NCBI GenBank assembly: GCA_946615965.1
Contig: CAMOIC010000021.1
Coordinates: 1-24,767 of the forward strand
DNA from: UBA3700 sp002372775
GTDB taxonomy: Bacteria; Bacillota; Clostridia; Christensenellales; UBA3700
Reading direction: 5' to 3'
Length of the DNA: 24,767 nt
Shown here: positions 23,525 to 24,767 of the stretch, in pieces
Numbering within the stretch: position 1 is the stretch's first letter
Layout of the letters: the number at the start of each line of letters is the position of its first letter
Translations under genes and position numbers: made by a program
Notes under the pieces: model-generated
What the model was told of the DNA's origin: nothing
Databases searched by the model: none
The model's input: the letters and a program-made list of their open reading frames with translations, nothing else

Positions 23525-24763
23525 ATGAAGAAAGAAGAATTAAAAGATGAAATCATTGATGACGAAATCCTAGACGATGAAATTGTTGACGATGAAGTTA
23601 TTGACGACGATGTAATAGATGACATCGACGACGAAGAAGAAAAGCCTAAAAAGAAAAAAGCAAAATCTTCAAAGAAAAAGAAAGGCATTATTATCGGTAG
23701 CGTTGTAACAGGTGTTGTAGCAGTTTTAGCTGCTGCTGTTATGATTGTTGGTAATATGTTCCTTGGTTGGTTCAAACCAGTAAACAACCAAAAATTCGAC
23801 TTTGAAGGTGATCCAGATTTTACCCTAGTATTAAAAGATTACCAAGATGCACCATCAGCAACTATTGCTGCAAGTGTTAAATATGACATTATCGGAATCT
23901 TAGAAGATGATTCATATACTGATGCTGAAAAAGCTGCAGCCGCAGTTTTATTCACAACAGGTAATGAATGTTTCGTAGACCAATATTCATATATTAGATA
24001 CCAAATTGGTTCAACAAAATTAAAAGATAATGAAGGTACTCTTATTTACCAAAGAACAAGAAGAGAAGTTAACAAGGAAGGCGAAAAGATGAAGAACGAC
24101 GTTACTCTAAAGCTTCCAGTTAACCATACATTCGGCAGCACAGAAGTAGCATTCGTTGCAAATGCAGCAACACGTTATGTTACAGGTGGTAATTATTACA
24201 AGATTATTGCATCTAGCGATGATATTCATGTAAACAATGAAACAGGCTTCCTTGAAGTTGCAAATTCAGCTTGGATAAAGAGCAGCCCATGGGGACAGGA
24301 AGATAACCTATATTATGGTTCAAGCGACTTCACAGCAATGGATCAAAAGAAGATTCAATTAGATGTTGGATATTTGGATGAAACTATTGAAGATTCAGAA
24401 ATTAAAGCAGATTTAATCGATGCTGACTCTGTAGTTATTGAACAAAAAGATGGATATTATTCAGTATACTTTGAAGCCGATTTAGAAGCTGCAAATAAAG
24501 ATCGTTACACAACAAACGCATTAAACAATGACAACAGTGGTAAAAACATGCAATACACTAAATTAAAAGTTACATTAGAAATCTGGGACTGCGGTTTAAC
24601 AAAGTGCATGACAATAGAAGAAGGCTGGTCAGGCAGTGTTGGTTTTGCAATTATGTGGTATGAAGGACAAGCATCATCTAAGTCAACTATCGTATATTCA
24701 TACTCTGATGCAGATTGCAAAGAATGCACAACAGCAGAATCTTTAAGAAAATCTTTATCATAA
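23525..24763 (+). CDS. single-pass membrane protein with acidic N-terminal repeat, function unknown
   Basis: A 412-residue protein of no family I recognise. Residues 4-39 are almost wholly acidic and aliphatic, built from five copies of D-E-(I/V)-(I/L/V)-D. Residues 40-53 are lysine-rich. Residues 54-80 are one hydrophobic segment with a Gly/Val/Ala pattern, which acts as a signal anchor. Positive charges lie on its N-terminal side, so the acidic tail should be cytoplasmic and residues 83-412 outside. The outer part is strand-rich with Tyr/Asp/Asn-rich loops and two cysteine pairs near the end (C-x4-C and C-x2-C), possible disulfides. It is divergent from the mannosidase gene, with its own promoter. 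The stop is four bases from the window end, so any downstream partner is not visible. Confidence 0.75.
   Translation: MKKEELKDEIIDDEILDDEIVDDEVIDDDVIDDIDDEEEKPKKKKAKSSKKKKGIIIGSVVTGVVAVLAAAVMIVGNMFLGWFKPVNNQKFDFEGDPDFTLVLKDYQDAPSATIAASVKYDIIGILEDDSYTDAEKAAAAVLFTTGNECFVDQYSYIRYQIGSTKLKDNEGTLIYQRTRREVNKEGEKMKNDVTLKLPVNHTFGSTEVAFVANAATRYVTGGNYYKIIASSDDIHVNNETGFLEVANSAWIKSSPWGQEDNLYYGSSDFTAMDQKKIQLDVGYLDETIEDSEIKADLIDADSVVIEQKDGYYSVYFEADLEAANKDRYTTNALNNDNSGKNMQYTKLKVTLEIWDCGLTKCMTIEEGWSGSVGFAIMWYEGQASSKSTIVYSYSDADCKECTTAESLRKSLS
23546..23620 (+). repeat. five tandem 15-base coding repeats, acidic pentapeptide
   Basis: The segment encodes D-E-I-I-D, D-E-I-L-D, D-E-I-V-D, D-E-V-I-D and D-D-V-I-D. 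At DNA level the copies differ mainly at third positions (GAT/GAC and ATC/ATT/ATA changes), so the protein pattern is better kept than the DNA pattern. Confidence 0.75.
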
Positions 24764-24767
24764 TCAC

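Noticed and set aside
23500..23787. Minus-strand Ser/Phe-rich frame of 95 codons
   Set aside because: It is the mirror of the acidic repeat and membrane segment of the real plus-strand gene, and has no RBS.

Overview
The window is AT-rich DNA with strong Shine-Dalgarno sites, lipobox-type lipoproteins, a GPH-family sugar symporter and the short-chain-dehydrogenase form of fructuronate reductase. Together these point to a low-GC Gram-positive anaerobe (Bacillota, clostridial or related gut-type lineage). Species cannot be named from the sequence. I see no tRNA, rRNA, CRISPR array, insertion sequence or phage gene. The longest stretch without a gene is the 216 bases at 2306-2521, and it is described below.

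Layout. (1) 1-2521, minus strand: the first codons of a gene that leaves the window at its left edge, then a 731-residue lipoprotein. Upstream of the lipoprotein lies an array of helically phased TTTACA repeats resembling a PhoP/OmpR-type box. (2) 2522-3083: a monocistronic flavin-reductase-fold gene whose promoter overlaps the terminator of the large operon upstream. (3) 3016-19503, minus strand: one apparent transcription unit of 15 genes and about 16.4 kb. It has a clear promoter at 19475-19503, no gap between genes longer than 30 bases, and a strong terminator at 3016-3053. (4) 19524-20400, plus strand: a divergent AraC-type regulator ending in a bidirectional terminator. (5) 20423-23365, minus strand: a GH38 alpha-mannosidase. 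(6) 23525-24763, plus strand: a membrane-anchored protein with an acidic five-residue repeat at its N-terminus.

How the operon works. Its first five genes give the complete route from D-glucuronate to central metabolism: uxaC (glucuronate to fructuronate), uxuB (to mannonate), uxuA (to 2-keto-3-deoxygluconate), kdgK (to KDPG) and kdgA (to pyruvate plus glyceraldehyde-3-phosphate). Downstream come three Gfo/Idh/MocA oxidoreductases, a xylose-isomerase-like TIM-barrel protein, a six-hairpin glycosidase, a GPH symporter and a lipoprotein. Also present are a GDPD-type phosphodiesterase and a PHP metallohydrolase whose beta-sandwich N-terminal domain is a separate ORF, divided from it by one in-frame stop. 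No secreted glycosidase or ABC transporter is present. The likely substrate is therefore a small uronate-containing glycoside imported whole and taken apart in the cytoplasm. The dehydrogenase plus TIM-barrel combination would fit oxidation-elimination (3-keto) deglycosylation, and the GDPD/PHP pair hints at a phosphodiester or ester decoration. Both are inferences.
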